Source: Pirellulales bacterium
GTDB lineage: Bacteria; Planctomycetota; Planctomycetia; Pirellulales; PALSA-1355
Direction of reading: 5' to 3'
NCBI GenBank assembly: GCA_022844125.1
Contig: JALHMI010000011.1
Span: forward strand, 186,001-250,000
DNA: 64,000 bases
The first letter of the stretch is position 1, and each line of letters starts with the position of its first letter. Position numbers and translations under genes: made by a program. The notes beneath the pieces are model-generated. The model searched no databases and was not told the origin of the DNA. It saw only the letters and a program-made list of their open reading frames with translations. Shown here one piece after another: positions 1 through 9,239 of this stretch.

Positions 1-3000
1 GCACCATCTCGTACTTGCCGGCCTTCGGTAGCTCGACGTTCCACACCGCCTTGTCGTTTTCACTTTTCCACAGCCCCAGATTCTTATAAAGCTGCTCCAT
101 CACGATCGTCGGGCCATAGATTTCACAGTTCGTCGGGTAGAGCTGCAGTGTCCCGTCCGTCGTCGGCGTGACCAGCCGCGGCTGGTTGGCTTCGAAAACC
201 TTCCGCGGAGCACCCGATCCGCGCACATGCGCGATCACGTTCGCCAGCTCCTGCGGACTCATGTCCTTTTCCAAGCCTTCGGGCATCAGCGATTTGCCGG
301 TCGCTTGCAGCATTTCCAGATCGCTTCGCAAGATCGTCTGCTGCTTCCCTTCCTGGCCCATCAGCGTGACGCTATTTCCGGTCTCGCTCGCGAGCAGCCC
401 CGTGTGGGTGAGTCCGGACGTGGTCAGTGCCAGGTAATCGCGATACTTCGCTTCCACCGCCTTGTTCGGATCGAGTATCGCCACCAGCAGCGTCTCGGGC
501 GAAAGATCGGTGAGCGAAGCCAGGTCGGGACCTACCTCGATGCCCACTCCGCGCAGCCGGTGGCACACCGCACAGCGCTTCGTGAACACGGCGACGCCAG
601 CCGCCGCATCGCCCGGCGTGGCCAGAATCGAGCGGAACTGCTCGACCACCTGCGCGCGGTTCGATTCAATGCCGCCGGCCAGCAATTTCTCGGCCTGAGT
701 GCGAATCGCCTCATCTTCCGACTGTTGCAGCCGCTGCCGCCGCGCGGCGTCGATGTCCGCGGCCGGAACCTCCTCGCGCTCGATCGCCGCCAAGAGCGCC
801 TTCTGCCCGCTGGGCCGGCTCAGCAGCACTTCCAGAATCTGCGAACGCAATTCGGGGCCGTGCCCTTTCCAGCCCGAGAGCAGGGCAGGGGGGACCGTGT
901 CCGAATCGATGCGGGCGAGCGACTCCACCGCGGCCGCCTGCACCGCGCCGCTCGTTTGCGGCACCAGCAGCGCCACCAGCGAGCCGATATCATCCGCTTG
1001 CGACGCGGGACTGCGTCCCAACAGCCGAATCGCCCGGATACGCTGCCCTTCATCGGCCGCGTCGTTGAGCGCCGTTTCGCGCGCGAAGGCGAACATCTTC
1101 GCCAAAGCCTGATCCGGATCGTACTTCTGCCAGTCCGTGCCGCTGCCGGCCAGGGCGTCTAGCAACCCGGCCAGCGAGGTGAGTTGCCAGGCGGCATAGC
1201 TTTCCTTGTGCGGCGCCCCGATTCGCTTGAGTGCGGCCGCCAGCGTCGCTTCGTCGTTATACGCCGTGGCCAGTCCGACAAGTTGCTCCAAAAGTTCCGC
1301 CGGCGGCTCGGCCGGAGCGCGCACGTCTAGCACCGCTTCGGTCACGCCCGCAAGATTCTTCGGCGTCACCGAACTAAGGACCGCGGCCGTCATGTAGCGA
1401 TCGTCACGACTGGCGAGCGCCAGTTCACCCAGAGTCTTGCCCGCTCGCGAATCGTCCCAGGCGCCCAGCGTGTAAGCGACTTGCAGCTTCACTTGTGGAT
1501 CGTTATCGCTCACGCGCTCCAGCAGCGCATCGCCCAGGGCTGGCGACTTTGCCAGATGGCTTTCCGCAATCCGAATCGCCTGCCGGCGCACGCCCGCATG
1601 CTCGTCGCGCATCCGCGCCGCGATTTCGTCGGGCGTCGCTTGACCCAGCAGCTCAAGCGTCCACAGCGCTTGCGCCCGGGTGACCGGTCGCTTGCTTTCG
1701 GCCGCGAGCTTGTGCAGCGGATCATGTGCCGCCGCGTCTGGCTTCCACAGCAGCATCTGCTGCGCCATGTCGCGCTGCCATCCGCTGGGGCTGTCGAGCG
1801 CGGCGACCACTTCCGCCGTCGAAAGCTTGTCCAGCCGTGGAATCGGCCGTCGCTCGCTTCCCACCGGCGAGACGCGATAAATCCGACCCATGTCGCTGCC
1901 GGCTCGCAGATCCACCTGTTTTTGCACGGAGAATGGAATCCACTGCGGATGCTCGATCGTCTGGCGATACATGTCCGTGACCCACAGCGCCCCGTCCGGA
2001 CCAGTCACGAGCGTGGCGGGGCGGAACCAATTGTCGGCCGAGGCTAGAAATTCGCTGTCAATCTCGTCCGCCGCGCGGCTGCTATGGAATGTCAGCCCAT
2101 CCGGCCGGAGGATCTCGCGATGCACCAGGTTGTGCACCGGCTCGCTGACGAACGAGTTCCCTTCGAACTTCGGTCCGAACAGATCGTCGCGATAAGTGAT
2201 CGCGCTGTTGGCCGAGGTGAAGCGATTTGCCGCATATAGGTCGTTGTAGCGCGCCAGCGTCCGGCTCGCCGGAAACACCTCGGCCACGCCCGGCTGATCG
2301 GAAACGTCGACCTTGCCGTCGATCGCCGGCACGCGATCATTCCGCCGCAGGTAGTGATCCGCCAGCACGTAGTGATACAGCGGGTTGCTGTTCTCGTTGC
2401 CGAACCAGTTATCCCAGTCGTCGCGGCTGCGGCCATACTGTGATACGCCCGACTGCGGATCGAGCAGTCCATCGTCCGGTCGAATGCGGAAGTCGCGCCC
2501 GTTGGCGTCGACTACCTCATCGCCGCGCTTGTGCAGCTTGATGCCGCCCGTTTCGCTCTCCGCGTGCGCCCCGTACAGCCAGCCATCCATCCCCCAGGCA
2601 AAGCCATTGGCCCGATGCTGCGGATTGCCTTCCATGAAGCCGCTGTAAAGCACCTCGCGCTTGTCGGCCTTGCCGTCGCCGTCGGTGTCCTCGGCATAGA
2701 TCACCTCCGGTGCGCAAGTGATCAACACGCCATTGCGCCACGGCGTCACGCCATTGGGATAACCCAGATCATCGAGGAACACCGTGCTCTTGTCGTAGCG
2801 GCCATCACCATCGGTGTCTTCCAGGTAGCGAACGACGCCCCCTTTCGCTCCTCTGCCGTCCTTGCCCCGCGGGTAGTCCCCCATCTCCGCCACCCACAGC
2901 TTGCCGTCCGGCCCAAATGCGATCGAAACCGGATCGGCGATCAGCGGCTCAGCCGCCGCTAGTTCCACCTGAAAACCCGGCCGCACGTGCATCGTCTTGA

Positions 3001-4855
3001 GCGCCATCTCGGGCGACTTTGGTCCAGGGAACTTCACGCTCTCGAGCAGCTTGTCGAGCGGCATCCGCTCGACCAGGTCCGGCAGCTTGTCGGTATTCTC
3101 GTTCTGCACCCACAACGTGCGATCCTTGATCCAAGCGCCGTTGTTCTTCCCCTCGCGGGCGATCATCGGAATCGCGCCTGCATCGCCCGCCTTGCCGCGC
3201 ACCAGCTCCTGCGACCAGCCTTTTTCCAACGAGGTGAACAGCGCCGCCGCATAGCCGGTGTCATTCGAGTACAGCACGTCGAGCGAACCGTTCTGGTCCA
3301 AGTCGACGAATCGCAGGCCCGTGTCGTGGTCCGGCGTCGGCAGCCACATGCCGTCCGGCAACATGAACGAAAACGATTCCCAACCGTTGTCCTTCCGCCG
3401 ATAAACGTTCTGTTTGGCCGACTTGTTCATTCCCCGCGCGATCAGCTCGCACGTTCCGTCGCCATCGATGTCCAGCAGCCGCATCGCCGCGAGCTTGCCG
3501 TCGCGATCCAGCCCACGCGTCAGGCGCACATCCGCCACCCAGGCCCTGCCGTCGAAATGCCACGCCGTTCGCGGGCCATCGAACACCGTCGGCCGGCCGT
3601 CATCGTGAAGCAGGCCGAAGCGGGCATCTCCCTGTGTCAGGTCCACGGGAAACGAGGTTTCGGTCCAGGACTTCGTCTGCGGAGACCAGACGCGCGTGCG
3701 GCGCAGTTGCGGGCCACCCGCCACCACGTCCATGTATCCATCGGCGTTCAAGTCGATCAGCCGGGTGCCGCTACTGCTGCCATCCTTGTAGCGCAGCGGC
3801 TGGCCATTCAGTAGATGTTTGTTGATCCGCTCCGCCGCCTCGCGAAACGTCAGGAACTTCACCTTGCCTGCGTGCTTCGTCACCGCGTGATCCACGAGCT
3901 CCACCAACTGCTCGGCCTTGATCCACTTGTGCGGATGGAAGACCAGCGTATACACGCCCTGCTTCGCCACGGCCGCGTCCAGCCCGCGCTTCATATCCTC
4001 CAGCGTCCGCGGGTTGTCGGGCTTCTGCACGTGCTGCGCGCTCCAGTCGCTGGGCACCGCGCAGGGAAACTCCCAGCAGTTGCCACCAATCACATAGGGA
4101 TACGGATAATCCTCCACCGTCACGACGTATGACTTGAAGGGTAGGTAGCGGCGAAAGATCTCCTGATGCGAGCCGTCGACAACCAGCTCGCGCGGCACCT
4201 CGGGGTCACTGCCGGTTGTGATGTTGAATACGCTGCTGTCGATCTCCAGGAAGTTCCCCAGCGGCGTGGTCTTGCCGAAGATCTCGCTATAGAACCGTGG
4301 GCTGGGTGTATTCTGCGAATCGCAGCACGGCATTCGAAACGCCACGGCGCGGCTCCCTGGCACCGCGTTCATCTGGTCGACGCAGCGATCGTACGTTTGC
4401 TTCGCCGCGGCCAGGTCTCCCTTCTGCAAGAGTGGGCAAGGATGATCCAGCGTGTGCGTTTCCAGGCTCACCCCTTCGGCCAGCCACTTCTGCAAGTGCG
4501 GCTCGCGCGGATCGATCTGGCAGGTCATGATGCTGACCGGTGCCCGGCCGTCGATCTTTTTCAGCCGCTCGAGCAGCGGCCGCAGAAACTCCTCCCAGCG
4601 CTCGTGCCCGCGCATGTCGTCGATCGACAGGATCACCACGGCCTCGACGCCATCCTCGCCCACCCATTGCGGCGTGATCAGCTTGGGTGTCGAGCGCGAG
4701 ACATAGAACGGATCGTTTTCATCCAGGTAAGCAAACCGGTTCCCGTCCGCGCGGTTTTCATCAGCAGCCGCGGCCGGACTCAGCCCCGATAGCCCCGTCC
4801 AAGATGCCAACACCGTCAGGGCGACCAAACTCGAAATCACGCGCATGCGAACCAT
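1..4855 (-). CDS. Giant secreted multidomain protein: deacetylase-like + VCBS + PVC dehydrogenase + HEAT + cytochrome c (3' end outside window)
   Basis: At least 1,618 codons are open from the ATG at 4855 to the window edge. A signal peptide (MVRMRVISSLVALTVLASW) is followed by a polysaccharide-deacetylase-like domain (about residues 50-340, with VILSIDDMRG early). Next come FG-GAP/VCBS repeats (350-585, e.g. DLNADGYMDVV and DIDGDGTCEL), the PVC 'membrane-bound dehydrogenase' beta-propeller (about 618-990, DPVSIAFGPDGKLWVAEMGD), HEAT-like helical repeats (1000-1385) and a cytochrome c domain with heme motif CAVCH (1428-1432). The last visible residues (WNVELPKAGKYEMV) resemble a carbohydrate-binding beta-sandwich. 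These modules suggest an extracytoplasmic heme protein acting on polysaccharide, but the substrate is unknown. A second in-frame ATG at 4846 is an alternative start. Fusion of the deacetylase to the PVC cytochrome core is the odd feature. Confidence 0.85.
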   Translation of the reverse strand, partial: MVRMRVISSLVALTVLASWTGLSGLSPAAAADENRADGNRFAYLDENDPFYVSRSTPKLITPQWVGEDGVEAVVILSIDDMRGHERWEEFLRPLLERLKKIDGRAPVSIMTCQIDPREPHLQKWLAEGVSLETHTLDHPCPLLQKGDLAAAKQTYDRCVDQMNAVPGSRAVAFRMPCCDSQNTPSPRFYSEIFGKTTPLGNFLEIDSSVFNITTGSDPEVPRELVVDGSHQEIFRRYLPFKSYVVTVEDYPYPYVIGGNCWEFPCAVPSDWSAQHVQKPDNPRTLEDMKRGLDAAVAKQGVYTLVFHPHKWIKAEQLVELVDHAVTKHAGKVKFLTFREAAERINKHLLNGQPLRYKDGSSSGTRLIDLNADGYMDVVAGGPQLRRTRVWSPQTKSWTETSFPVDLTQGDARFGLLHDDGRPTVFDGPRTAWHFDGRAWVADVRLTRGLDRDGKLAAMRLLDIDGDGTCELIARGMNKSAKQNVYRRKDNGWESFSFMLPDGMWLPTPDHDTGLRFVDLDQNGSLDVLYSNDTGYAAALFTSLEKGWSQELVRGKAGDAGAIPMIAREGKNNGAWIKDRTLWVQNENTDKLPDLVERMPLDKLLESVKFPGPKSPEMALKTMHVRPGFQVELAAAEPLIADPVSIAFGPDGKLWVAEMGDYPRGKDGRGAKGGVVRYLEDTDGDGRYDKSTVFLDDLGYPNGVTPWRNGVLITCAPEVIYAEDTDGDGKADKREVLYSGFMEGNPQHRANGFAWGMDGWLYGAHAESETGGIKLHKRGDEVVDANGRDFRIRPDDGLLDPQSGVSQYGRSRDDWDNWFGNENSNPLYHYVLADHYLRRNDRVPAIDGKVDVSDQPGVAEVFPASRTLARYNDLYAANRFTSANSAITYRDDLFGPKFEGNSFVSEPVHNLVHREILRPDGLTFHSSRAADEIDSEFLASADNWFRPATLVTGPDGALWVTDMYRQTIEHPQWIPFSVQKQVDLRAGSDMGRIYRVSPVGSERRPIPRLDKLSTAEVVAALDSPSGWQRDMAQQMLLWKPDAAAHDPLHKLAAESKRPVTRAQALWTLELLGQATPDEIAARMRDEHAGVRRQAIRIAESHLAKSPALGDALLERVSDNDPQVKLQVAYTLGAWDDSRAGKTLGELALASRDDRYMTAAVLSSVTPKNLAGVTEAVLDVRAPAEPPAELLEQLVGLATAYNDEATLAAALKRIGAPHKESYAAWQLTSLAGLLDALAGSGTDWQKYDPDQALAKMFAFARETALNDAADEGQRIRAIRLLGRSPASQADDIGSLVALLVPQTSGAVQAAAVESLARIDSDTVPPALLSGWKGHGPELRSQILEVLLSRPSGQKALLAAIEREEVPAADIDAARRQRLQQSEDEAIRTQAEKLLAGGIESNRAQVVEQFRSILATPGDAAAGVAVFTKRCAVCHRLRGVGIEVGPDLASLTDLSPETLLVAILDPNKAVEAKYRDYLALTTSGLTHTGLLASETGNSVTLMGQEGKQQTILRSDLEMLQATGKSLMPEGLEKDMSPQELANVIAHVRGSGAPRKVFEANQPRLVTPTTDGTLQLYPTNCEIYGPTIVMEQLYKNLGLWKSENDKAVWNVELPKAGKYEMV

Positions 4856-5350
4856 CCTGTGGGCAAGACCAAGCGCCAACGGCCGGGGCGAACCCGGCAA
4901 TCTGGACATTATAGTCACGCGCCAGGGCCCACTGGAAATGGCCGCCCGCTACTGCCCGCTGACTGCTAAACCGCAAAAAATCGAACCCTGCACCACCTCG
5001 CTTGCGTAAAGAAAAAAGGCATCCTGGAAAATCAATTTGAATCGACCCGAATCGCGCGTGACGCACCAGCAAGTCGAGGCATCTAGAACTCTTGCAGGCT
5101 TCTCCCGGAGCTAGCACACGGCTCGCCAGCGGCAGTCTGGGAAACGTCGCGACTGATAGTCCTCTTGCGAGACTTCACGCGTGCTAATAGAGCGGCGAGA
5201 GCCGCGCCAAACACCGATAACGCGTTGACCAAAAAGGGCCGATTCAGTTACTATCCCGCCCCCGACGGGAGCACGATTCCGGCGGCTCAAAAGAACGAAG
5301 CAGAACCTTTCATCAAGGTTTGTCTCCTCAACCAAGGGTTTGACTCAGTC
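4856..5350. other. Intergenic region between divergent genes
   Basis: About 495 bases separate the divergent cytochrome and methyltransferase genes. Apart from the -10-like box at 4908-4913 I see no repeat or RNA structure. The methyltransferase frame is open upstream to 5165, but that extension has no ribosome site and no family-like sequence. Confidence 0.5.
4908..4913 (-). promoter_or_regulatory. Candidate -10 box for the giant cytochrome gene
   Basis: A perfect TATAAT lies on the minus strand about 53 bases before the ATG at 4855. No convincing -35 hexamer is visible at the usual spacing, so this rests on the -10 match alone. Confidence 0.3.
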
Positions 5351-6214
5351 ATGACGCACAACACCGGCTGTCGCTCGTGTGGAAACGTTTCGCTCAAGTC
5401 GATTGCACGGTGGGAACAGCCCGGCGGACCGGCCAGGTCGCCTTACGCCACCCGGCCCACGACGGACTATGAAGAACTCGTGTTCTGCCCGAGCTGCTCG
5501 CTGGTGCATCGCATTGGCGAAAGCGGCCGCTCACCTTCTGTCGGCGACATCGTACGCACCAGCGACACCACGGCCTGGACCGCGCGCCACCTCACGCAGC
5601 AGATCATCGCTACCCAAAAGCTGCGGCCCGCGAGCATGGTCATCGAGATCGGCAGTCGCGACGGCCGCCTCTTGAGCGATTACCTCGCCGCCGGCATCCC
5701 CGTGCTGGGCATCGAACCGGCCGTGAAGCTGGCCGAACTTGCCCGGCTCGAATACAACGTCCCGACGCTCTGCCGCCACTTCGACAAACCGCTCGCCGTG
5801 GAGCTCGCGCTTTGCTGCCAAAGCGCCGACGTGGTGCACATGCATCACAGCCTCTCGCTGGTCGGCGATCTGAACACCGTCGTCGGCGGCCTGCATGCCG
5901 TGCTCAAAGACTCGGGCGTCGCCGTCATTGACACGCCCTACGTGAAGCACCTGATCGAACGCCGGGCGCTCTGGTCCGCCCATACCGGCCAGCGCAACTG
6001 CTTCTCGCTCACGTCGCTGGCCCATCTTGTCGCCCGGCACAAGCTGGTGCTGCACGACGTCGAACGCACGGGCGAAGGCACGATCCTCCGCGTTTTCCTC
6101 GGCCGCTGCGGCAACACCTCCGATCGCGTCACGAAGCTGCTCGCCGAAGAGCAGGCCTGGGGCGTCAGCCAGCTCATGACCTACATGCCCCCGCGCCCCG
6201 CGAAAGTGGCGTAA
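5351..6214 (+). CDS. SAM-dependent C-methyltransferase-like protein with zinc-binding N-terminus
   Basis: The protein is 287 residues from the ATG at 5351. The N-terminus has two CxxC pairs (CRSCG near residue 7 and CPSCS near 45), matching the putative zinc-binding domain of NovO/TylCIII-type sugar C-methyltransferases. A Rossmann methyltransferase core follows, with the SAM-binding motif VIEIGSRDGRLLSDYL and an acidic residue in VLGIEPA. Members of that family usually exceed 400 residues and carry a C-terminal substrate domain, which is missing here, so the acceptor may differ. The gene stands alone and runs divergently from the cytochrome gene. The longer frame to 5165 is rejected because homology-like sequence begins at MTHNTGCRSCG. 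Confidence 0.75.
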   Translation: MTHNTGCRSCGNVSLKSIARWEQPGGPARSPYATRPTTDYEELVFCPSCSLVHRIGESGRSPSVGDIVRTSDTTAWTARHLTQQIIATQKLRPASMVIEIGSRDGRLLSDYLAAGIPVLGIEPAVKLAELARLEYNVPTLCRHFDKPLAVELALCCQSADVVHMHHSLSLVGDLNTVVGGLHAVLKDSGVAVIDTPYVKHLIERRALWSAHTGQRNCFSLTSLAHLVARHKLVLHDVERTGEGTILRVFLGRCGNTSDRVTKLLAEEQAWGVSQLMTYMPPRPAKVA

Positions 6215-6425
6215 GCGGCCTGAGCAGCCCCGGGCTCTGCCCGGAGGTTGTCTCCGCACCAATGGATTTTCGGGCGGCCCCCGGCCAGAGGCCAGGGCTA
6301 CGAGGATCGTTGCGACGTCGCGCTGGCGTATCCTGGGCCATCCCCCTGTGGTATAAGTCGAGCCAGCGACCCGTATTTCTTTTCTCCGAGACACGGTGCT
6401 GTTCCTACCCGCAGGACGCTACGCC

Positions 6426-7220
6426 ATGAAACCCGCCGGCATCATCTCCTTGTTCGTCGCGCTGCTGGTCTCCTCATCCCGCGTCGCCGTCGCCCAGCGC
6501 TTCGAGCACCTGTCTCCAAAAGTTCAAGCCGAAGTCAAAGACCTCCAGGTCCAACTACGCCTGATGCAGAAGCTGGAGCAGTGGCTTCAGCACACATCGA
6601 AGCGAGCGGAATCCCACTGCACACTGGCCCAGGAACTCAGCCGCTCGACGGCGGCCGACGTCGAGCGCGCCAAACATCGCAAGGCGCTTCAGGCGGACGT
6701 TCAAGGTTTCGTCGAGTCCGGACGCGGCCGCAAAGATCTGTTCGAGCACTGGCAATGGCACTATGCCGCCGCTGGCAGTGACCTGCTGTTTGCCGAACTC
6801 ATTCAAGACGAAAATCTGAGACCAATTCTCTTGGACGGTTTGCGACCGCTCTTGTCGTGGTCCATCAAAGAAGACGTTTTCAACCTGACCAACGAGGAGT
6901 TGATCGCCCGCACTAAGGAGCATGGCGCGGCAAGGGTCGCCTCGAGCCGGTTCCTGGTTTCAACGATTGAGCCGGAAGTGGCGCCGAGCGAACTCGAACG
7001 CGAGCACGTTCGCAACGAGTCTCGCCAGCGGTACATCGAAGGTGCCTGCCACTACTATCTCGAGCTGCACGACCCCAAAAGCCTGGAGAATCTGCGGGTG
7101 CAGATTCGCTATTCGCAGGATCGCATCGCCAAGCTGTGGCCAGCCTCGAACGCCGCCGCGCCCGATCCGCAGCTACAAGCGATCGCCTTCAAGCTGATGC
7201 GCGACTGTGGAGTGTGGTGA
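6426..7220 (+). CDS. Secreted protein of unknown function
   Basis: The protein is 264 residues. A clear signal peptide (MKPAGIISLFVALLVSSSRV, cleavage likely after VAVAQ) precedes a largely helical, charged mature region rich in Glu, Arg and Leu. No family was recognised. The ATG at 6426 follows AGGA at a suitable distance; the frame also opens 10 codons earlier at 6396, but that would spoil the signal peptide. Several heptad-like stretches (VKDLQVQLRLMQKLEQWL) suggest coiled-coil content. The neighbours give no functional clue. Confidence 0.6.
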   Translation: MKPAGIISLFVALLVSSSRVAVAQRFEHLSPKVQAEVKDLQVQLRLMQKLEQWLQHTSKRAESHCTLAQELSRSTAADVERAKHRKALQADVQGFVESGRGRKDLFEHWQWHYAAAGSDLLFAELIQDENLRPILLDGLRPLLSWSIKEDVFNLTNEELIARTKEHGAARVASSRFLVSTIEPEVAPSELEREHVRNESRQRYIEGACHYYLELHDPKSLENLRVQIRYSQDRIAKLWPASNAAAPDPQLQAIAFKLMRDCGVW

Positions 7221-7475
7221 GTCAGTCGGCCCGGCTGCCGTCGGCGCCTTCCACCAGAAAAATACTTGACTCAGGGTATCTCGGCCAATAGGCTGAGGCC
7301 AGCAGCCCCCAGTTTGGCGAGCACGCTGGTGATCTAACATCTCGTTTGGCCGACCACATTTACCCGAGCGGTAGGTGTATCTCGTCGGCTCAGCTCGCGT
7401 ATTGTCCCGCTCCCTGCGTCGACATCGGTTCCGCGCATGCCCCGGGCTGATGATTCGCTCACCAAGGACCTCCAG

Positions 7476-8276
7476 ATGCGATGCATGCTCAGTAAGTCGA
7501 CTTTGATCTGTTACATTCTGCTGCTCGCCGGGTATCAATCGACAGTCGCATCAACCGTCTTCAATGACGGCCAAACCCATACTGCCGATTCCAATGGGCC
7601 GTTCGACCACATTCGTGTCGATTTGAACACGACGTTGAACGTTCTCCCAGGAGCGAATATCGTGGCCGACGACGGCTTCGGCTCCGGCATCTACAACACG
7701 CGCGGCTCCATGGTCAACGTCTCGGGTGGCAATGTCTTCGGCGATTCCACACCGGGACCGGAGGGGTCGCGGGGAATTCAGACGGATGAATCCCAGGTCC
7801 ACATCTCTGGTGGCTTAGTGCGCGGTTTCGGCGGCGGCGGGCGCGGGCTACTCAGCTATGACAGTCAAATCTCGATTTCTGGTGGCGTGCTGGATTCCGT
7901 CAACTCCCACACGCTCCTCCTGTATCTTGGCAGCACCGCCAGCATCACGGGTGGTTCGCTGACCGGTGCGGGGGTCTCGATCGTAGCCTATAACGAGTCA
8001 GTCGTTACCATTCGTGGCGGTACCTTCAGCAACGGGTTTATCGGCTACAACAGCTCTGTCTTCCATGTCTATGGGACCAACCTTGCTTACAATCCGGTGA
8101 GCGATTTGCTGACAGGCGTTCTACAGAACGGTACGCCGATCAATCTCACCGTCAATTTGCAACAGAACGCCCAACTCATTCTGCACGACATTCCAGAACC
8201 ATCATCGATGTTGCTGGCGCTGTTTGGTATGGTCGGAATTCTTGCCATCCGCCGCTGGCGGTGGTTCCGCGCTTGA
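7476..8276 (+). CDS. PEP-CTERM sorted surface protein with beta-helix repeats
   Basis: The protein is 266 residues: a signal peptide (CMLSKSTLICYILLLAGYQ), repeated rungs of the form xISGGxV (VNVSGGNVFG, VHISGGLVRG, ISISGGVLDS, ASITGGSLTG, VTIRGGTFSN), and a C-terminal tag IPEPSSM followed by a hydrophobic helix and an arginine-rich end. This is the PEP-CTERM arrangement recognised by exosortase, which removes the tag and releases or anchors the protein outside the cell. The rungs predict a right-handed beta-helix, as in polymorphic outer-membrane or autotransporter-like proteins. The start is set by AAGGA at 7464-7468 before the ATG at 7476. No exosortase gene lies in the window. Confidence 0.8.
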   Translation: MRCMLSKSTLICYILLLAGYQSTVASTVFNDGQTHTADSNGPFDHIRVDLNTTLNVLPGANIVADDGFGSGIYNTRGSMVNVSGGNVFGDSTPGPEGSRGIQTDESQVHISGGLVRGFGGGGRGLLSYDSQISISGGVLDSVNSHTLLLYLGSTASITGGSLTGAGVSIVAYNESVVTIRGGTFSNGFIGYNSSVFHVYGTNLAYNPVSDLLTGVLQNGTPINLTVNLQQNAQLILHDIPEPSSMLLALFGMVGILAIRRWRWFRA

Positions 8277-8395
8277 CGCACGCACGTATCGAGAACGTAC
8301 GTGCGAGCCTGCTGGCAATGACGCTGCTGGGATTCACCGTGGCGCTAATCTTCCGGCTTCGCCGCTCGTGACAGCCGGCGCCCTCGAGTGTGGCT

Positions 8396-9172
8396 TTAGC
8401 CCACCACCACGTGCTCGCTCCAGGTGCGCATCACGATCTCGCCGCCTTGGGCATGCTGATCGAAAAACGCCAGCAGCTCATCTCGGGGCATCTCGTCCAG
8501 ATGCTCGGCCAGCAGGAACCGCAGCATCCGCAGCCGGTTCTGCTCGCTGTCGGGGAAGCGCAGCTCGTAATGCGACTTGCTCGTGCGAAAAGGAACTCCC
8601 AGGTGATCGAGCTCGGCGGTGAGATCATCCGCCGCATAGTACGGAACTGGCTGATCGATCAGCCCAAAGCCCAATTGCCAGAGCCGCATGAGCGTGTTCT
8701 GCCACGAAGCCATCGCCGCGAGCAACTTGCCGCCCGGTGCCATCAAGCCGACCAACCCGCGGACCGTCTCGGCCAGATCGTCGACGTAGTACAGCGCGTG
8801 GTTCGAAAGCACGACGTCGAACGGCTTAACCGAGCTCGCGTCCGGCGGCCGCGCGCTGGTCGCGATTGCCGGCGTACCCGCCTCTGAACAGGTCGCATAT
8901 TTTTGCAGGCGCTTCACTGCCTCGGCCCGCTGGCTTTCGACCGGTTCGACCAGGTGCAGCGAAAGTTTCTCCGCTGGCCAGGCCAGCTTCTTGAGCAGCC
9001 GTTCAGTAAACTCGCCACCGCCGGCGCCGAAATCCAGCATCCGCACGAACGCCCGACCCTCGGCGAAACCCGCCAGCTCGCGCGCATAATCCGCCGCGTC
9101 GTGCTCGGCTTCCGTGGCATGCGTCATGAAGAACGCATAGTCGTCGGCAATCAGCCCGAAGTCTTTGGACAT
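8396..9172 (-). CDS. Class I SAM-dependent methyltransferase
   Basis: The protein is 258 residues. The SAM-binding motif LDFGAGGGEFTERLL sits near residue 45, an acidic strand end (LHLVEPVES) follows, and the motif FDVVLSNHALYYVDDLAE marks the catalytic-fold region typical of small-molecule Methyltransf_11/12 enzymes. The substrate cannot be inferred. The gene lies 67 bases downstream of the deoxyhypusine-synthase-like gene on the same strand, so the two may be cotranscribed; if so, a role in polyamine or related metabolism is possible but speculative. It converges with the PEP-CTERM gene. Confidence 0.75.
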   Translation of the reverse strand: MSKDFGLIADDYAFFMTHATEAEHDAADYARELAGFAEGRAFVRMLDFGAGGGEFTERLLKKLAWPAEKLSLHLVEPVESQRAEAVKRLQKYATCSEAGTPAIATSARPPDASSVKPFDVVLSNHALYYVDDLAETVRGLVGLMAPGGKLLAAMASWQNTLMRLWQLGFGLIDQPVPYYAADDLTAELDHLGVPFRTSKSHYELRFPDSEQNRLRMLRFLLAEHLDEMPRDELLAFFDQHAQGGEIVMRTWSEHVVVG

Positions 9173-9239
9173 GGAAGCAAGGATGAAGTCAGCAGGATGA
9201 ACGAAGAATCACGCGAACCCTAACCGCCGACCCGATTCC

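Noticed and set aside
227-1162. 311-residue plus-strand frame, and similar long plus-strand frames across 1-4855
   Set aside because: These are antisense shadows of the cytochrome gene. Their Arg/His/Ala-rich translations lack any family pattern, while the minus frame reads through clear domains.
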